In this document: positions 31,122 through 39,694 of the stretch, piece by piece
Position numbering within the stretch: the stretch's first letter is position 1
How the letters are laid out: every line of letters begins with the position of its first letter
Origin: a virus
DNA length: 39,711 bases
Virus record (IMG/VR): IMGVR_UViG_3300038496_000083
Coordinates: 1 to 39,711 of that record
Strand: one strand, 5' to 3'
Translations under genes and position numbers: made by a program
Notes under the pieces: generated by a model
The model's database searches: none
Told to the model about the DNA's origin: nothing
Seen by the model: only the letters and a program-made list of their open reading frames with translations

Positions 31122-32267
31122 TTAGTAATTCCTTAGTTTAATAATTGGTTTTGATGTCGCTCGTTGTTTCTGTTCTCCAACATCCACAGCCCTCACCTTG
31201 AATCCACCAGTACTTCGAGGTTGATTAACCTGTCTAGTACCCATGTCGATATTCTTAGCTTTCCGTGCGTCCTTGTCTGCGTTGTCAGCCTGTCCCATTT
31301 CATAGAAATGTTTTGCTACTGCTGCAGGGTCGGATGCAAATGTCAATGCCATATGATATCCTTGTACATCGGTGATGTTGCCATCTTTGTCAGTAAACTT
31401 GCTTAACAAGTTATTCACGTTGAGATTTTGCTCTTTCGTCTTCTGTATGTTCTCAGGCTTGTATGTAGCTTTTACACCTTCGCCTAAATCAATTTCAAAA
31501 CCTTTGAAATCTTTACTAAGAACCTTGTCAGTCTCTTTAACAAAGTAATCTCGTTTTGCATCTAACTCTTTCGAACTAGCTGCTTGTTGTGCCTCAAATT
31601 GTTCTTTAAAGGCGATTGCCTCCTTAGCTGATTGTGGAATGGATGCACTTGACTCAAGCACGGTACCATATTTCGCATTCTCAGCGTTCAGTTCTTTTAA
31701 CGCCTCACTATAGAACTTCTTCTTAGCGATTTTCTTTCTTTGGATTGTACGCTCATCATCGATGTATTCGTCAAATCCAAAACTATCTTCTAAATCAAAG
31801 TTGATATCCTCTGCATCTAAGTTCGGATTAATCCTTTGATAGTATTCTCTTATTACTTGCTCTTGAGGTTTATCGTCCCACTTTGTTTGTGCTTTGATAA
31901 AATCCTCTAAACTCCTTCCAGTTTCCTCATGGAAATCAAGATACCTTTGCACAGCCTCTGGTAGTTCATCGTAATCAACTACATCATTATCGTCAGGTTC
32001 TGGTTGAGGTTCTGACTCAACATCTGGCTCAGGTTCTACATCTGGTTGAGGTTCTGGCTCACCTTGGTTAGGCGTTGGCTCATCTCCCTGTCCATCTCCT
32101 GTAGGTTCTCCATCATCCGTTCCATCTTGGTTTGGAATTGGTTCAACTGGGTCATCTGTTGGTTGTGGTTCATTGCCTTCTTCTTTAATTGGTTCGTTTT
32201 GGGGCACGTCACTCACGACAGTATTTCCTTCTATGTCCAAATCGACATTTACTGGTTTTAATTTCAT
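31122..32267 (-). CDS. Acidic scaffold protein
   Basis: A 381-residue protein with a very acidic, Pro/Glu/Asp/Gln-rich low-complexity N-terminus (about 20-98, repeats such as EPEPQPDVEPEPDVESEPQP), followed by helical charged regions (RTIQRKKIAKKKFYSEALKE) and a basic C-terminus (KQRATSKPIIKLRNY). Unstructured acid region plus long helices and a basic capsid-binding tail is the usual form of podovirus scaffolds, and it lies between portal and capsid. It acts inside the procapsid and leaves or is degraded before packaging. It has its own -7 box and a conserved leader. Confidence 0.85.
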   Translation of the reverse strand: MKLKPVNVDLDIEGNTVVSDVPQNEPIKEEGNEPQPTDDPVEPIPNQDGTDDGEPTGDGQGDEPTPNQGEPEPQPDVEPEPDVESEPQPEPDDNDVVDYDELPEAVQRYLDFHEETGRSLEDFIKAQTKWDDKPQEQVIREYYQRINPNLDAEDINFDLEDSFGFDEYIDDERTIQRKKIAKKKFYSEALKELNAENAKYGTVLESSASIPQSAKEAIAFKEQFEAQQAASSKELDAKRDYFVKETDKVLSKDFKGFEIDLGEGVKATYKPENIQKTKEQNLNVNNLLSKFTDKDGNITDVQGYHMALTFASDPAAVAKHFYEMGQADNADKDARKAKNIDMGTRQVNQPRSTGGFKVRAVDVGEQKQRATSKPIIKLRNY

Positions 32268-32308
32268 TTGAATAGATTTTAGATTATATACTTATCGGTA
32301 CAAAGATA
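32268..32308 (-). promoter_or_regulatory. -7 box and conserved leader of scaffold-capsid unit
   Basis: TATCTTTG (32301-32308, - strand) followed by a leader ending AATCTAAAATCTATTCAA then ATG. The 21 bases before ATG are identical to those at 38189-38209, and GGTACAAAGATA (+ strand) is shared too. No clear -33 element is seen. Confidence 0.75.
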
Positions 32309-32350
32309 ATAATAATATTATTTACCTTTAGACCCCCTGTTTTCACTCCT

Positions 32351-34786
32351 TTATTTTGGTTCGAAAGATGACATATCAAATCCATCTAAAGAGTCTTCTG
32401 TAGACTCGAAGTTAACGGGTGCCTTACCCTTAGCCTTCTGGTCTGCAATCTTAGATGTAGCTGTGTTTTGCTCTCTTTGACGTTTGTCCTTTCTATCTTC
32501 TTTTTGATTCTCCACCGTTGTCTTGGTACTTGCCTCCATACCTCTAATTTGCATGTTGTACTCAAACTCCACACTCATTAGGTATTCCTTACGGTTCATT
32601 TCCTCATCTTGATTTCTATTCTCTAAATCCTTAAGGTTAGTATCGATTGCAATCTGAGCCTGAACCTTAGCTTGTTCCTTAGCTTGGTCAGCCTGAGCCT
32701 TAGCTTGTGCAGTCTTAGTTTGTTCCTCGGATTGGGTCTTGATGAGGTCTTTTTGACGCTCTTGTTCCTCTTTAAGTTTAGCTTGTCTACGGATTTTCAT
32801 CAGTTGATTTGCCAACTTGACGTTCTTAATGTCACGCAGTTCGGCAGCATCATCCAAGTAAATAAGTTCTTTCGCAAGAGCCTGTTGGATGTTCTGCTCA
32901 AGGTACTCCTTCTCTTGTGCATCTGGTGATATCTCGATGAATACACCGAAGTCGTGAAGGTATAGTTTTGAAATCTCTTGTAAGATTGAAACGTTAGCCT
33001 TCCCTATAGCTTGGATGAAAGTCTTCTTATCATCTGAATACTCAAGTACATCGGATATTCTGTAACCCACAGCCTCTGCAATCTTCTTGGTCATATAAAC
33101 ACCTGCGTCAAGAATGTGACGTGTAGCGGTATTTGAGTTAAGTGCTGCAAGTTTTTGCACACCGACCAATGACCTAGAGTCTGGAGTAGAGCCATCACTT
33201 GCCTCGTTAAGACCAGTAACATCCCTAAGCATTTGTAGGTAATAGTTATACAATTCAATAAGTGCCTGTATCTTAGCACGTCCTGAGTTGTTATTGATTT
33301 CTTTAATTGGTACAGCACCATGGTTAAATTCACCCATAGATGTCAATGACCTACCAATGACCGAACCTGTCTGGAAGAATAATTGTAATGCCCTCTTAGG
33401 GTCGTACTTACTTCCATCCCCAAGGTCAATTTCGTTTAGACCATCAGCATCAATGTATACACCATCTGGTACAACACGGGCTGCTACTTGTTGTAGTTTC
33501 ATGCTCACAATCTGAATCTGGTCAGCGAAGATTGAACCTCTCTGACATAATGATTCAGTTCTGTCGTCATAAATTCTAGGGGCAACCACTACGTAGTTAG
33601 CCATTGCTGTGGAGTTGTTAGACTTAGGTCTTACCATGTTCTTAACAAGTTCCCACTTCAATAGTATGTTACTACCTAGTACTAGCGCACCTTCGTACCA
33701 TACGTCTATAGTCTTAACGATTCTTTTAGAATCACCTAGCTTATCTGCAGGTGGGTTCCAATCCTCTGTTTTCTCGATAAGGCTGACCTTACCAGTATTA
33801 GGATTTACTCGTTTCTTATAGACAATGTCTTTTGTAGTTTTGTAGTTGAAGAACAGTACGTTGGTCTCATGACCATCGAATCCACTTCTCTGGTCTTCCT
33901 TGAACCTATGGTAAACCTCCCAATCTGCAGCAGCACCTTTGGCTTGCTCCATTTCGTTTTTAGTAATCTCTGGGTTTATCTTTCTAAGTTCAGTAAGTGG
34001 TATTTTCTTTACTTCACCGAAGTAATAGCAATCCTGACGATATGGGTCTTCCGAGTAGGAGTGAACCAACGTTGCAGGGTCAACATATTCTATCTTGATA
34101 CCTGATTTGAATGATGGGTCATAGGTGTGTTTCATTGCACCAACTCCCAACACAGCTACATCGTAGTCAAATCGTTTCTTGATATCGTTAAATTCGTTTG
34201 CTTTAAATATGTAGTCAATAGCCTCTTCCTCTGCAATCTCAATAGCTTGCTTGTAGTTAAGTTGCATGTGTACGTTCAATTCCTCTGTGGTTTCTGGTAC
34301 AGAGTTAGGGTCGTTTGCAAAACCATTGACACCTAGGACTTCTTGTCCTTCCATCAACATTTGTCTAGCAACCATATCCTTCTCCATCTCGATTACGTAC
34401 TTACTACGTTGCTCGGTAGCTAATGAATCAACAGCCTGAGCCTTTACTGAGAATGACCTATTGGATATACCGTTTACAACGATATCTATAAATTTAGGTA
34501 GAATTGGTACAGGAGTCCAGTCAAGGTTCAAGTATGAAAGGTCACCATTGATAGCCATCTCATTCTTATACTTCTGTATAGGTTGTTCCGCACGGGCATA
34601 TAACCTAAGTCTGTGGTATTTGAATTGGTTATCGTAGAACCTAGCATCGCTATTCTTGTTCCTCTTGAACCATTCATTCTCAATAGCCTTACCGACTTTA
34701 CCACCAAACTCAGTAGAATCCTTGTTGGTGTCTAAAACGTCAGGAAAACCTGCTGTACTGAAAATCTCGTTGCTTGTTTTAATCAT
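32351..34786 (-). CDS. Portal protein
   Basis: An 811-residue protein starting on the TerL stop (TAATG overlap). The first 150 residues include KFIDIVVNGISNRSFSVKAQ, typical of the clip/wing region of podovirus portals. Then come a stem-and-crown region with RAKIQALIELYNYYLQMLRD (about 480-500) and a very long charged helical C-terminus (about 640-780, EQERQKDLIKTQSEEQTKTA and similar). The extended C-terminal helix recalls the barrel of P22-type and crAss-like portals. It forms the dodecameric DNA channel at one capsid vertex and is the docking site for TerL and the adaptors. Confidence 0.85.
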   Translation of the reverse strand: MIKTSNEIFSTAGFPDVLDTNKDSTEFGGKVGKAIENEWFKRNKNSDARFYDNQFKYHRLRLYARAEQPIQKYKNEMAINGDLSYLNLDWTPVPILPKFIDIVVNGISNRSFSVKAQAVDSLATEQRSKYVIEMEKDMVARQMLMEGQEVLGVNGFANDPNSVPETTEELNVHMQLNYKQAIEIAEEEAIDYIFKANEFNDIKKRFDYDVAVLGVGAMKHTYDPSFKSGIKIEYVDPATLVHSYSEDPYRQDCYYFGEVKKIPLTELRKINPEITKNEMEQAKGAAADWEVYHRFKEDQRSGFDGHETNVLFFNYKTTKDIVYKKRVNPNTGKVSLIEKTEDWNPPADKLGDSKRIVKTIDVWYEGALVLGSNILLKWELVKNMVRPKSNNSTAMANYVVVAPRIYDDRTESLCQRGSIFADQIQIVSMKLQQVAARVVPDGVYIDADGLNEIDLGDGSKYDPKRALQLFFQTGSVIGRSLTSMGEFNHGAVPIKEINNNSGRAKIQALIELYNYYLQMLRDVTGLNEASDGSTPDSRSLVGVQKLAALNSNTATRHILDAGVYMTKKIAEAVGYRISDVLEYSDDKKTFIQAIGKANVSILQEISKLYLHDFGVFIEISPDAQEKEYLEQNIQQALAKELIYLDDAAELRDIKNVKLANQLMKIRRQAKLKEEQERQKDLIKTQSEEQTKTAQAKAQADQAKEQAKVQAQIAIDTNLKDLENRNQDEEMNRKEYLMSVEFEYNMQIRGMEASTKTTVENQKEDRKDKRQREQNTATSKIADQKAKGKAPVNFESTEDSLDGFDMSSFEPK

Positions 34787-37410
34787 TATCTTAGTTTGCT
34801 TTGATGTCCTTTATTGTCAAATGTAGCCATTCCTATACTGATAGTTTTCAATTCGGGAACTGGAGTCAACTTGGCTCTGTTCAATCCCATCAACGCATAA
34901 CCAGAACTAATCGTGGCATCGTGCTTTTCCCTAGCAGTAATGTCAAATTGTAGCCAATCCTTCAGTGTACGCTTAAAGAACATGCTCCCCATGGAACCAT
35001 ATTCACGTACCTGTTTTGTCTCATCTTGCTCATTATAAACTCCTACAAAGTTACTAATAAAATTTTCAATGAAGGAGGCATGGGTTGTTATGACATCTTT
35101 AGACGAAGATGGAATCCCTCCCAACTCCCTTTCCGTAACCGATAGCTTATTAGCTGCCTTATCTGGACGAGATAATGAAAAACCTCTATACCCTCTGTTC
35201 TTGAAGTGATACAATAATCTAGGTTTGTTGTTCTCACAGAGTATTGGCATTCCGTAGAATACACATGCCATTAGCACGTCCTCGAAGAAGATTTCTGCTG
35301 TGGCTGCTCTGGAGATGTATTCCAAAAAGAAAACATTAGATGGTGCATCTTCCATGGTAAAACCAGTAACACCGTGTAACGAACCCTTGGAACCCTTTCC
35401 AGAAACGGTACCTGAGATATCGTAGGAGTCACAACCAAAGCAACCTATATGGGAGTTCAATGGATGTCTCACACCTCTTTTTATCTCATATGCGTTCTGC
35501 ATTTCCTTCTTAGGGATCCACGATACGAAGAATTTACCAGTAGGACTTGGTTTCCATACTACCTTAGTATCCCTGATACCACCTTCCCATTCGAAGTTAC
35601 CTTGAGTTATATGGTGTGCAAGAATCATATTCTCTGCAGCCTCAAGTTGTTCGTTTATCTTTTCAATGTTGAATATGTTGGATTTAGCCTCATCCCTTAA
35701 TGCCTCTTGTACGGTCATGGGGAAGGCTCTCAATTCTTCGTTGTATGCAATATCGGATTCACGTTTCTTCTGCTTACGTCTAGCCTCAAGGAATGCAATG
35801 GATCCACCTTTTATAACCTCACCGTGTACATTGTAGGTTGTTACTTTAGGTGTTTCCGTATGACAGACTCCATACTTATCGGTAAACTTACTCATGTTCT
35901 TATGAGCAGGTAGGAAGTATGAGTACAACCCAGTAGGTGTACGTTCTGTGTGTTTGTCCCTCTTGGTCATAAGCGAACCGTAGTACATAGCCTTGAACTC
36001 TTCACCACCTCTTTTCATAGGGTTTACAGTAGAACCAATAAAAGCCTTACCTACTATGTTACCACCTTCGTCAAACGTTGGTGAAATCCTACCGAAGTGA
36101 TTCTCGTAGTTAGCAGGTTTCTGCCACTTGGATGCCTCATCCCCTAGGTACCTATACAGACGCTGACCATCATAAGAACCATCCTTTGTAGGTTGGAAAT
36201 CTATGATAGTGTTTAAGTAGTCCTCGGTCTTGTTCAATCTGGCAAGTTTAGATGCCTTGGATTTATCGGAAGGTTTTGCAAATTCCAATATCTTGTGCGA
36301 ATCCACAGCCCCTTTGACAACGGGACGGAAGAAGAACGGTAAGTTCTGGAACATGTAGCTGAACTTTACAAACGCCTTCTTAGCATCTGCATCCGATTGA
36401 GATGTCAGACCAATGTTAACGTTCTTGGTCATAGTGGCATCATTCAACATAATTGTCAATATAATGTATGTAAACCCTGTACGTCTTGACTTTACGAAGA
36501 GTTCACCTAGGGAACGTCTGTCCCTGATACACGCCTCTGCAAAGTAATACATCTCCATCTGAGCATATCGGAAGTCCATGTATCCACCAGTATCACGCAT
36601 CTTGCAATGTTCTAGTGCAAACCACATGTGACCTGTCATGTACTCAGCTTTACCGTTGTTCATGAACCATACCCCTTCACGTCTACGTCTGAACTGTGTG
36701 TAGATGAAATCGGAAAAGGCATCTTCGGTGTCTGGATTTATACCGTCTGGTAATTCTTCCCTTCTCCAATACTGCTCCTTCTTTGATAGATTAGAAAACA
36801 GTATGTCTGCCTTCTTTGGTTTCTTTGGAAGTTGAACCTTAAGCCCTTCAATCTCTATTATTTCACCCTTCGTCCCCTTTGGGCAAATCATTACTGCTCC
36901 ATCTTCCTCATTATACCACTCGGTATGATAATTCTCTTCTGGAAAGAACTCACCATTGGCGAACCTCTCTGGGAACCCAACCTTGAACTCTCTATCGGAT
37001 AGGTTGAACTTGTCCTGCTCAATCTGAATCCTAAGTTCCATCAAGGAAGTATCCAACTGGTGGATGTACTGCAGGATACTAGATTTAGCCTTCACAGCCT
37101 CTGGTATCTTAGTAGGGTCTAGGTCGGCATAATCAATCTTCTTACGAAGTGCCTGTCTCAAACTATCTATGGAAGAATCCCCAGTATCGACTAGACGGGT
37201 AATGTAACTCTTGAACTTCTCTTCACTAGGCTTATTAGGTGAGTTTATCCACTTATCAAGCAGTTCCTTAGTGTACTTGAACGCTGAGACCTTAGAGTCC
37301 ATAGCTTGGCGTAACCTGTTATCCTCTACTGTGGATAGGTCAATCGGTAACTCCAGACCATCAAGTATGGTGTCAATCGCCAGTTCTATATCGGAGCCGA
37401 GTCCAATCAT
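34786..37410 (-). CDS. terL: Terminase large subunit
   Basis: An 874-residue packaging motor. K307-SRRTGFT-314 is a deviant Walker A with the lysine first and Phe at the usual lysine place, the same type as lambda gpA KSARVGYS. LGDEA at 422-426 is Walker B with the catalytic Glu. The C-terminal part holds an RNase H-like nuclease with GCDSYDISG (about 676-684) and a later LYHFKNRGYRGFS region. The long N-terminal extension (about 1-220) is unrecognised and helical; it might replace a separate small subunit, since no terS gene is identified. The start overlaps the preceding stop (ATGA). Confidence 0.93.
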   Translation of the reverse strand: MIGLGSDIELAIDTILDGLELPIDLSTVEDNRLRQAMDSKVSAFKYTKELLDKWINSPNKPSEEKFKSYITRLVDTGDSSIDSLRQALRKKIDYADLDPTKIPEAVKAKSSILQYIHQLDTSLMELRIQIEQDKFNLSDREFKVGFPERFANGEFFPEENYHTEWYNEEDGAVMICPKGTKGEIIEIEGLKVQLPKKPKKADILFSNLSKKEQYWRREELPDGINPDTEDAFSDFIYTQFRRRREGVWFMNNGKAEYMTGHMWFALEHCKMRDTGGYMDFRYAQMEMYYFAEACIRDRRSLGELFVKSRRTGFTYIILTIMLNDATMTKNVNIGLTSQSDADAKKAFVKFSYMFQNLPFFFRPVVKGAVDSHKILEFAKPSDKSKASKLARLNKTEDYLNTIIDFQPTKDGSYDGQRLYRYLGDEASKWQKPANYENHFGRISPTFDEGGNIVGKAFIGSTVNPMKRGGEEFKAMYYGSLMTKRDKHTERTPTGLYSYFLPAHKNMSKFTDKYGVCHTETPKVTTYNVHGEVIKGGSIAFLEARRKQKKRESDIAYNEELRAFPMTVQEALRDEAKSNIFNIEKINEQLEAAENMILAHHITQGNFEWEGGIRDTKVVWKPSPTGKFFVSWIPKKEMQNAYEIKRGVRHPLNSHIGCFGCDSYDISGTVSGKGSKGSLHGVTGFTMEDAPSNVFFLEYISRAATAEIFFEDVLMACVFYGMPILCENNKPRLLYHFKNRGYRGFSLSRPDKAANKLSVTERELGGIPSSSKDVITTHASFIENFISNFVGVYNEQDETKQVREYGSMGSMFFKRTLKDWLQFDITAREKHDATISSGYALMGLNRAKLTPVPELKTISIGMATFDNKGHQSKLR

Positions 37411-37958
37411 AATTCAAATCTTTCGTATAGACATATATCCGAGTCCTTCATTCTGTAGTAGAACTTACCATCAATCTCAATTTCATATTCAGACTCAGGG
37501 GTAAACCCTATAGGACTTTTACTCTTGTGCTTGTTTGAAAGGTAAATGTTACCCGTGTGTGCAAGGTCTCCCTTATCCAGTAAGGATATACTATCTTCCA
37601 ATATTGGCTCTACAATACAGTAGTCCATGTTCGGAACCCATTCGGAACCCTTTCGAAACAAGAATATCTCTTCCTCTATACAATGGTACATTCCATCGTA
37701 GATGTGAGCACGACTATGCTTGAATTGACCACTTTGGTCATAGTAATCCCTAAAGATGTTGTGGTGTAAAAGAACCTCATCGCCTACTTCTATTGCCCCA
37801 TTGTAGTTGTGTGGGACAGCTAGTACGATTCCTTCTTTACTTACGTCCTTGGCGTTCTCTATAGACACAGCCTTTGTAAACTCTACATTCCCTATCTGAG
37901 TAGTAGAGTTATACTTTTTGTGTTTAGGAGTTACCAAGAAATCTAATGGTGACCTCAT
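37407..37958 (-). CDS. GroES-like co-chaperonin candidate
   Basis: The 183-residue protein has a GroES-type pattern: GIVLAVPHNYNGAIEVGDEV (about 43-62) followed by LLHHNIFRDYYDQSG, then FRKGSEWVPNMDYCIVEPI. This resembles viral co-chaperonins, and the HHNIFR segment occurs in similar phage proteins. A second, similar half (GFTPESEYEIEIDGKFYYRM, about 151-170) may be another beta barrel. Phage GroES-like proteins such as T4 gp31 work with host GroEL to fold the capsid protein; a place right before terminase, portal and capsid fits. The mobile loop cannot be recognised with certainty. It overlaps both neighbours by four bases (ATGA). Confidence 0.6.
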   Translation of the reverse strand: MRSPLDFLVTPKHKKYNSTTQIGNVEFTKAVSIENAKDVSKEGIVLAVPHNYNGAIEVGDEVLLHHNIFRDYYDQSGQFKHSRAHIYDGMYHCIEEEIFLFRKGSEWVPNMDYCIVEPILEDSISLLDKGDLAHTGNIYLSNKHKSKSPIGFTPESEYEIEIDGKFYYRMKDSDICLYERFEL

Positions 37959-38188
37959 GCTACCTTTTCGAACTTTGAAAAAGCCTTGATATCATATTCC
38001 ACAACTACTGGAACATTGAATATCGTTTTCCAAAGAAAGGTTACATTTTCCTCATCGGTGATGTATATTTCGTAATGATTGGCAGCTACTTGCTTAATTA
38101 AATGAATGGTTTGACCTCTCATTATCTGCCCTACTGTGTAGTGCATTGCGTCTTTATAGTCAACGCCTATGCTTATTTTTCGTATCAT
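37955..38188 (-). CDS. Hypothetical protein, 77 aa
   Basis: The frame is open from 38257, but the upstream part crosses the promoter box at 38220-38227. ATG 38188 (MIRKISIGVDYKDAMHYTVG) after the conserved leader is the likely start. The 77-residue protein is a mix of strands and helix, with no membrane segment or known motif. It is the first gene of the unit carrying the GroES-like protein, terminase and portal, and overlaps the next gene by four bases. A small terminase-like or assembly role is possible by position only. Confidence 0.6.
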   Translation of the reverse strand: MIRKISIGVDYKDAMHYTVGQIMRGQTIHLIKQVAANHYEIYITDEENVTFLWKTIFNVPVVVEYDIKAFSKFEKVA

Positions 38189-38227
38189 TTGAATAGATTT
38201 TAGATTATACTGCTTGGTACAAAGATA
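38189..38227 (-). promoter_or_regulatory. -7 box and conserved leader of packaging unit
   Basis: TATCTTTG (38220-38227, - strand) lies between a terminator and ATG 38188. The 21-base leader before ATG is identical to that of the scaffold gene. Transcription would start near 38215 and run into terminase and portal. Confidence 0.75.
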
Positions 38228-38240
38228 GCAAATATTATAA

Positions 38241-38271
38241 AAGCAAAAGACCCCCAAGTTAATGGAGGTCT
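38241..38271 (-). terminator. Rho-independent terminator after the 207-aa gene
   Basis: On the - strand AGACCTCC (38264-38271) pairs with GGGGGTCT (38248-38255, one G-U), followed by TTTGCTTTT. It ends the unit running from the right edge and is directly followed by the promoter box at 38220. Confidence 0.85.
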
Positions 38272-38330
38272 AGCAAAAGAGTTCGACTGGGACACTTGAC
38301 TTACCTAATAAGGGTTCAGCGGTGCTCGAA

Positions 38331-38954
38331 CTACTGTTTACGTTTACCCAATCCCCACCAGAACTTGACACCTACTGTGGTGGCGTTCTCTGCAGGTAGG
38401 AGACCTGAGAAGTTATTGCTTATTGTGGCTCCGATAGCCCACCTCTGTTTTCGATTGTACATCAAACCTACAGACGCTGCCTCTGGTAGCTTATTTACGA
38501 CATTGAAGTCTAATCCTCCACCTAGGTACAAACGTGAGCGTGTGTCCCATTTGGTGATGGTTGTGGTGTTGTTTATGATTGTTTCTTTAGTCTCTAAGTT
38601 GAATTTGTAGGCGTATAGGCTATCTGCGTATATTTCATACCCTATAGTCCCATTATCCAATTCCTCGGTGCCAGTATACTTTTGGGTTTCAACCTCTCTG
38701 AACACAGGTTCACCACCCATTGGGTTCTCTGCAGGTACATTTATGATTACAGTTTCCACATTAGCTTTTGCCTTTGCCAATTCTTCCTTCAAGAACTTAA
38801 TCTCAGTAGAATCCACAACTGTCTTGTATATAGTATCGGTCTGCGTTACCACGGTTGTAACTGGCTCTGGACATCTGTCCATATAAAAAACAGCACCTGC
38901 CCCTAGGATAATCCCAATGACAAGTGCTATTAGATATTTTGAAAGCGAGTTCAT
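38331..38954 (-). CDS. Membrane-anchored envelope protein, spanin-like candidate
   Basis: A 207-residue protein with an N-terminal membrane helix (YLIALVIGIILGAGAVFYM, residues 7-25), then a Thr/Val-rich linker, a short coiled coil (EIKFLKEELAKAKANVE, about 51-67), and a C-terminal third of alternating strands (SRLYLGGGLDF, AASVGLMYN, RWAIGATISN, TTVGVKFWWGLG) like the strands of an outer-membrane barrel. Such N-membrane/C-beta proteins (DUF6808-like) occur in Bacteroidota phages. One anchor in the inner membrane and one in the outer would suit a single-molecule spanin for the last lysis step; that is inference. No endolysin or holin is identified nearby. Confidence 0.65.
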   Translation of the reverse strand: MNSLSKYLIALVIGIILGAGAVFYMDRCPEPVTTVVTQTDTIYKTVVDSTEIKFLKEELAKAKANVETVIINVPAENPMGGEPVFREVETQKYTGTEELDNGTIGYEIYADSLYAYKFNLETKETIINNTTTITKWDTRSRLYLGGGLDFNVVNKLPEAASVGLMYNRKQRWAIGATISNNFSGLLPAENATTVGVKFWWGLGKRKQ

Positions 38955-39184
38955 TATGCTTTTACCAGTTTCTTACCTTTAGCAGGAGCAGCAGGAGTCT
39001 CACTAGGTGTATCTGCAGGTTGATTCTTAGCATCGATAGCTGCAACAACTGCATCAATATGGTCAAGAGTTAAATCACCCTTTGCTAATTTCTCGTCAAG
39101 AGTAATGACTACTTCAAGGATTGCAGGGTTTAAATTCAAACCTACATAACGGAGTACTGATGATAATTTGTTAAATCTTTCCAT
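38954..39184 (-). CDS. Hypothetical protein, 76 aa
   Basis: The 76-residue protein has a helical first half (FNKLSSVLRYVGLNLNPAIL) and an Ala/Pro/Lys-rich flexible tail (ETPAAPAKGKKLVKA). There is no signal peptide, membrane helix or known motif. The stop overlaps the next start by one base. It has a near-consensus promoter upstream with a good -33 element. It may be a small structural or assembly protein; nothing in the sequence decides. Confidence 0.6.
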   Translation of the reverse strand: MERFNKLSSVLRYVGLNLNPAILEVVITLDEKLAKGDLTLDHIDAVVAAIDAKNQPADTPSETPAAPAKGKKLVKA

Positions 39185-39223
39185 TTCAATTCTATTTTTA
39201 TTGTTAAACGTTCAATTGGAGTG

Positions 39224-39255
39224 TAAATGTACAAATAATAATTCAAAGTACCAAA
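39224..39255 (-). promoter_or_regulatory. Near-consensus promoter for 39184-38331 unit
   Basis: On the - strand TTTG (39252-39255), a 20-bp spacer and TACATTTA (39224-39231, one mismatch to TAnnTTTG). The leader of about 35 bases before ATG 39184 ends AAAATAGAATTGAA, related to the other late leaders. Confidence 0.65.
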
Positions 39256-39278
39256 ACATCATGAATATCTCCTTATCT

Positions 39279-39694
39279 TTAGTAATTTGTTGCTCTGACA
39301 GCAGAAGAACTATTGCTGACAAAATGAAAAGTATATTCTTCATTTTCAGCTAAAACGATTGAAGGAGATACAATTCCATTTTTATCAAAAATGTTTGCAC
39401 CAAAGGTAAATGTTGTTCCCCCAACCCTTGTTGTCTTTAGATGAACCATTGTTGGATAACCCACAGAACTACTTATACTAGTCATGCTTATGGTTATTGT
39501 TACCTCGCTAGCTGTTGTTATTTCAATATTACCAGTAGTTGCCACATTGAAAGAATAAATTGCAGAACTTACCGTTGCTGACGTACGCCCTCTATATGGG
39601 ATTGTAATTGCAGGGATATCATCTAAATGAGCAATAGTACCATCCTTATCTTGTATTGTCTGAACCCTATTTGCTGTTAAACCTTGCCCTAAGT
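39279..39694 (-). CDS. C-terminal part of a virion/fibre protein, truncated
   Basis: The - strand frame stays open from the stop at 39279 to the right edge, so the apparent GTG start at 39545 is internal. About 138 residues are visible. The first part (GLTANRVQTIQDKDGTIAHL, then DDIPAITI) is a common style in phage tail-fibre and virion proteins. The rest is Ser/Thr/Val-rich beta (NIEITTASEVTITISMTSIS) and ends RATNY, a small sandwich-like tip. It probably attaches to or decorates the particle. The true start is outside the window, and the last bases at the edge come from a primer, not the gene. Confidence 0.65.

Noticed and set aside
31980-32220. Repetitive Glu/Pro/Gln codons as a DNA repeat element
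   Set aside because: The repeats are in frame and explained as the acidic low-complexity part of the scaffold protein.
38189-38257. Longer N-terminus of the 77-aa gene
   Set aside because: It crosses the promoter and terminator T-run; ATG 38188 follows the conserved leader.
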